From NCBI GenBank assembly GCA_002378845.1, contig DFRY01000075.1:530-7778 (forward strand): a stretch of DNA of 7,249 nt. The letters are read 5' to 3'. Positions 5,500-7,249 of the stretch are shown here, in pieces (position 1 is the first letter of the stretch; each line of letters starts with the position of its first letter). The notes under the pieces are model-generated. The model saw only the letters and a list, made by a program, of their open reading frames with translations, was not told where the DNA came from and ran no database searches. A program made the position numbers and the translations under genes. The DNA comes from Ruminococcaceae bacterium UBA3451. Lineage in GTDB: Bacteria > Bacillota > Clostridia > Oscillospirales > Acutalibacteraceae.

Positions 5500-7249
5500 T
5501 TATCCTGCAGACGCAGCGGAATGAACCGTGGAATCCGAGGAGGATGGCTGCTTGGAAGTTACAGTGGAAGAGGAGCGGGACTCCTCCGGTAAAGATGAGG
5601 TTTGGGATTCCTCCTCTGCCTGCGAGCTGACGGAAGATTCTATTTCCGAACTGCTGCTGGATACTTCCGGCTGGCTGGATGATACAATACTGCTGGAAAC
5701 AGCGGAAGAGCTGGAACCCGCGTGAACGCCGTCGCACACCGCCGGCATATGGTTTTTATCGTACCAGCCGGTCGCGACATCCTTATCGGTGTCCGGATTT
5801 GCAAGCAGACCGGTCACCGTGCAATAGGAAGCGGAAATCACGTTGGAGTCATACTGAAAGGCAAGCTTCGGCTTATTTTTCAGGTATTCTGACATAATAG
5901 CCTTCCAAACCGATTTAGAATACCCTTGCTCCGCTGTTGTCAGCGACGTTGGGGTGGCATAACCGGTCCAGATTCCCGCAACGGCATACGGTGAACCGCC
6001 GACAAACCAGCTGTCCTTATTATCATTGGTCGTACCGGTCTTACCGAATACTTCCCATCCGCTGATGGCGGCGCCGCGACCGGTACCGTTAGGGCCTGTG
6101 ATAACGTTGTTCAGCAAATGATGCATTACCGATGAGGTAATGGAACTGATGGCCTGTTTCGGTACCTCTTTCCGGTTGTCCAGTATTACATTGCCGTCGT
6201 GATCGTCTACATGGTAAAACGTATATGGCTGATAGAACTTTCCGCCATTGGCGAACATCTGGTATCCAGCCGTCATTTCACGGACGGTAACGCCTTCGCT
6301 CAATCCGCCGATTGCCATTGGGGCACGGTTGTTGTCTGCTGGAACAAGGCTGGTAAAGTTCAGCTTGTCCGTCAGGAACGTAAAGCTGACGTTCGGCGTA
6401 ATTGCCGTACCGGTTTGTGCCGCGGCAGCGTTTAAGGAGCGTTCCAGCGCAAATTCAATCGGCACCATTCCCCAGTATTTCCCGCTGGTATTGCCCGGGC
6501 CCCAGTTTTTCGGGCCTTCGCTTCCGTCGCTGAACCAGTTCGGCAGCGGATTGTCATTTACCAGCGAGGAAAAGTTGTATTTCCCTGTTTCAATTGCCGG
6601 GCCGTACACCGCCAGCGGCTTCATAGTGGAACCGGGCTGCCGTTTTGCGTCGGTAGCCAAACTAAACAGGCGGTTGCTTTTCTTTTCCCCGCGGGAACCC
6701 ACCGTTGCAAGCACACGGCCGGAATAATCCATTGCCAGGTAACCTGCCTGTACTTTTTTGCTGCCGCCAAACGATTTGTCAGAAAGGAACGTATTTTCCG
6801 CAATGGTTTGCAAATTCGTATCCATAGCAGAATAAATTTTCAGGCCGTCATGATAAAGCATATCAACCGCTTTATCGCTGGAGCAGTTGTAAGCCTGCAT
6901 CAGACCGTTTTTTACATCCTCAAACAGGGTGTCGACGTACCAGTTCCAAATTGGAACATTGTTTACGACATTTTCAGCCTGTTTGCCTACAAATTTCATA
7001 TGTTCGGATTCGTCCATTGCGGCCTTGTATTCCGCATCGGTAATTTTCCCCTGATCGTGCATCTCCATCAGAACCGTCTGCTGACGCGCCTTGTTCTGGT
7101 CAGGGTGAACAAGCGGAGAATATTTTGTCGGGTTCTGCGTAATGCCCGCAATCGCCGCGCACTCGGCAATGTCACAATCCTGTATATTTTTGTTAAAATA
7201 CAAATTGGCCGCAGCCTGAACGCCATTGCAGCCGCTTCCGAAGTTGACC
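5500..7249 (-). CDS. Class A penicillin-binding protein (PBP1A-like), C-terminal part, truncated by window edge
   Basis: A bifunctional membrane-anchored peptidoglycan synthase acting outside the membrane: the GT51 domain polymerises lipid II and the transpeptidase domain cross-links stem peptides. The frame is open to the right edge, giving 582 visible codons; an internal TTG at 7203 is not a real start, because GT51 sequence (GSGCNGVQAAANLYFNK, then AECAAIAGITQNPTKYSP) continues through it. The N-terminus, with the transmembrane anchor and the catalytic glutamate motifs, is outside. In visible numbering the penicillin-binding motifs are STMK at 207-210 (acylated serine), SLN at 271-273 and KTGT at 403-406, all intact. 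Two cysteines (476, 505) in the segment after the catalytic domain are typical of clostridial PBP1 proteins. The last 71 residues contain 33 serines. A hairpin follows at 5454-5484. An ordinary housekeeping role is likely. Confidence 0.95.
   Translation of the reverse strand, partial: VNFGSGCNGVQAAANLYFNKNIQDCDIAECAAIAGITQNPTKYSPLVHPDQNKARQQTVLMEMHDQGKITDAEYKAAMDESEHMKFVGKQAENVVNNVPIWNWYVDTLFEDVKNGLMQAYNCSSDKAVDMLYHDGLKIYSAMDTNLQTIAENTFLSDKSFGGSKKVQAGYLAMDYSGRVLATVGSRGEKKSNRLFSLATDAKRQPGSTMKPLAVYGPAIETGKYNFSSLVNDNPLPNWFSDGSEGPKNWGPGNTSGKYWGMVPIEFALERSLNAAAAQTGTAITPNVSFTFLTDKLNFTSLVPADNNRAPMAIGGLSEGVTVREMTAGYQMFANGGKFYQPYTFYHVDDHDGNVILDNRKEVPKQAISSITSSVMHHLLNNVITGPNGTGRGAAISGWEVFGKTGTTNDNKDSWFVGGSPYAVAGIWTGYATPTSLTTAEQGYSKSVWKAIMSEYLKNKPKLAFQYDSNVISASYCTVTGLLANPDTDKDVATGWYDKNHMPAVCDGVHAGSSSSAVSSSIVSSSQPEVSSSSSEIESSVSSQAEEESQTSSLPEESRSSSTVTSKQPSSSDSTVHSAASAG
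5503..5715 (-). repeat. Serine-rich low-complexity tail coding region
   Basis: These 71 codons encode the C-terminal tail of the penicillin-binding protein: runs of 3-5 serines broken by Glu, Gln, Val, Pro and Thr, with 33 serines in all and no fixed repeat unit. The DNA is accordingly rich in short imperfect TCC/AGC tracts. Such disordered tails are common on clostridial PBP1 proteins and lie outside the membrane. Confidence 0.8.

Noticed and set aside
5528..5725. Plus-strand frame opposite the Ser-rich tail
   Set aside because: Its Glu/Ser/Leu-rich translation is the mirror of the low-complexity serine codons; there is no independent evidence of coding.
7201..7203. TTG at 7203 as start of the penicillin-binding protein
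   Set aside because: The frame stays open to the window edge and continues with GT51-type sequence (GSGCNGVQAAAN), so the gene is simply cut by the window.

Overview
The window suggests a low- to mid-GC Firmicute of class Clostridia, probably Oscillospiraceae/Ruminococcaceae-like. The evidence is a bifunctional penicillin-binding protein with a clostridial-style C-terminus, a clostridial/Bacillus-type two-ACT aspartokinase, strong AAGGAGG-like ribosome binding sites and sigma-A-like promoters. The family-level placement is inference. Composition by eye is about 45-48 % GC in the right-hand genes and clearly higher, about 55 % or more, in the dehydrogenase gene at the left.

Layout. (a) 1-1266 is a divergent pair: a TetR-family regulator truncated by the left edge (minus strand) and a 310-residue short-chain dehydrogenase/reductase (plus strand). 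The 168-bp gap holds overlapping promoters and a perfect 12-bp palindrome, TGTAACGTTACA, the likely operator. (b) 1267-1747 has no recognisable gene: an unassigned minus-strand open frame (1279-1536), a 10-bp inverted repeat (1597-1634) and a perfect bidirectional terminator (1713-1744). (c) 1748-1823 is a minus-strand tRNA-Pro(GGG) with encoded CCA and its own promoter. (d) 1933-5351 is a minus-strand operon hom-thrB-lysC (homoserine dehydrogenase, homoserine kinase, aspartokinase) with gaps of 24 and 32 bp, a terminator after lysC and a good extended -10 promoter before hom. (e) 5500-7249 is the C-terminal part of a class A penicillin-binding protein (minus strand) that runs off the right edge and ends in a 71-residue serine-rich tail.

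How it fits together. Aspartokinase makes aspartyl phosphate at the head of the aspartate family; homoserine dehydrogenase and homoserine kinase take the aspartate semialdehyde branch to O-phosphohomoserine. The intervening enzyme (asd) and threonine synthase (thrC) are not in the window. The most notable signal is a near-ideal Shine-Dalgarno sequence inside lysC, 8 nt before codon Met246. It predicts that a separate 161-residue regulatory (beta) subunit is translated from the same gene, as in Bacillus subtilis aspartokinase II. The TetR/SDR pair looks like a self-contained, probably acquired, inducible redox module beside a tRNA gene. I found no CRISPR array, insertion sequence or integrase, and no clearly new defence or mobile system.
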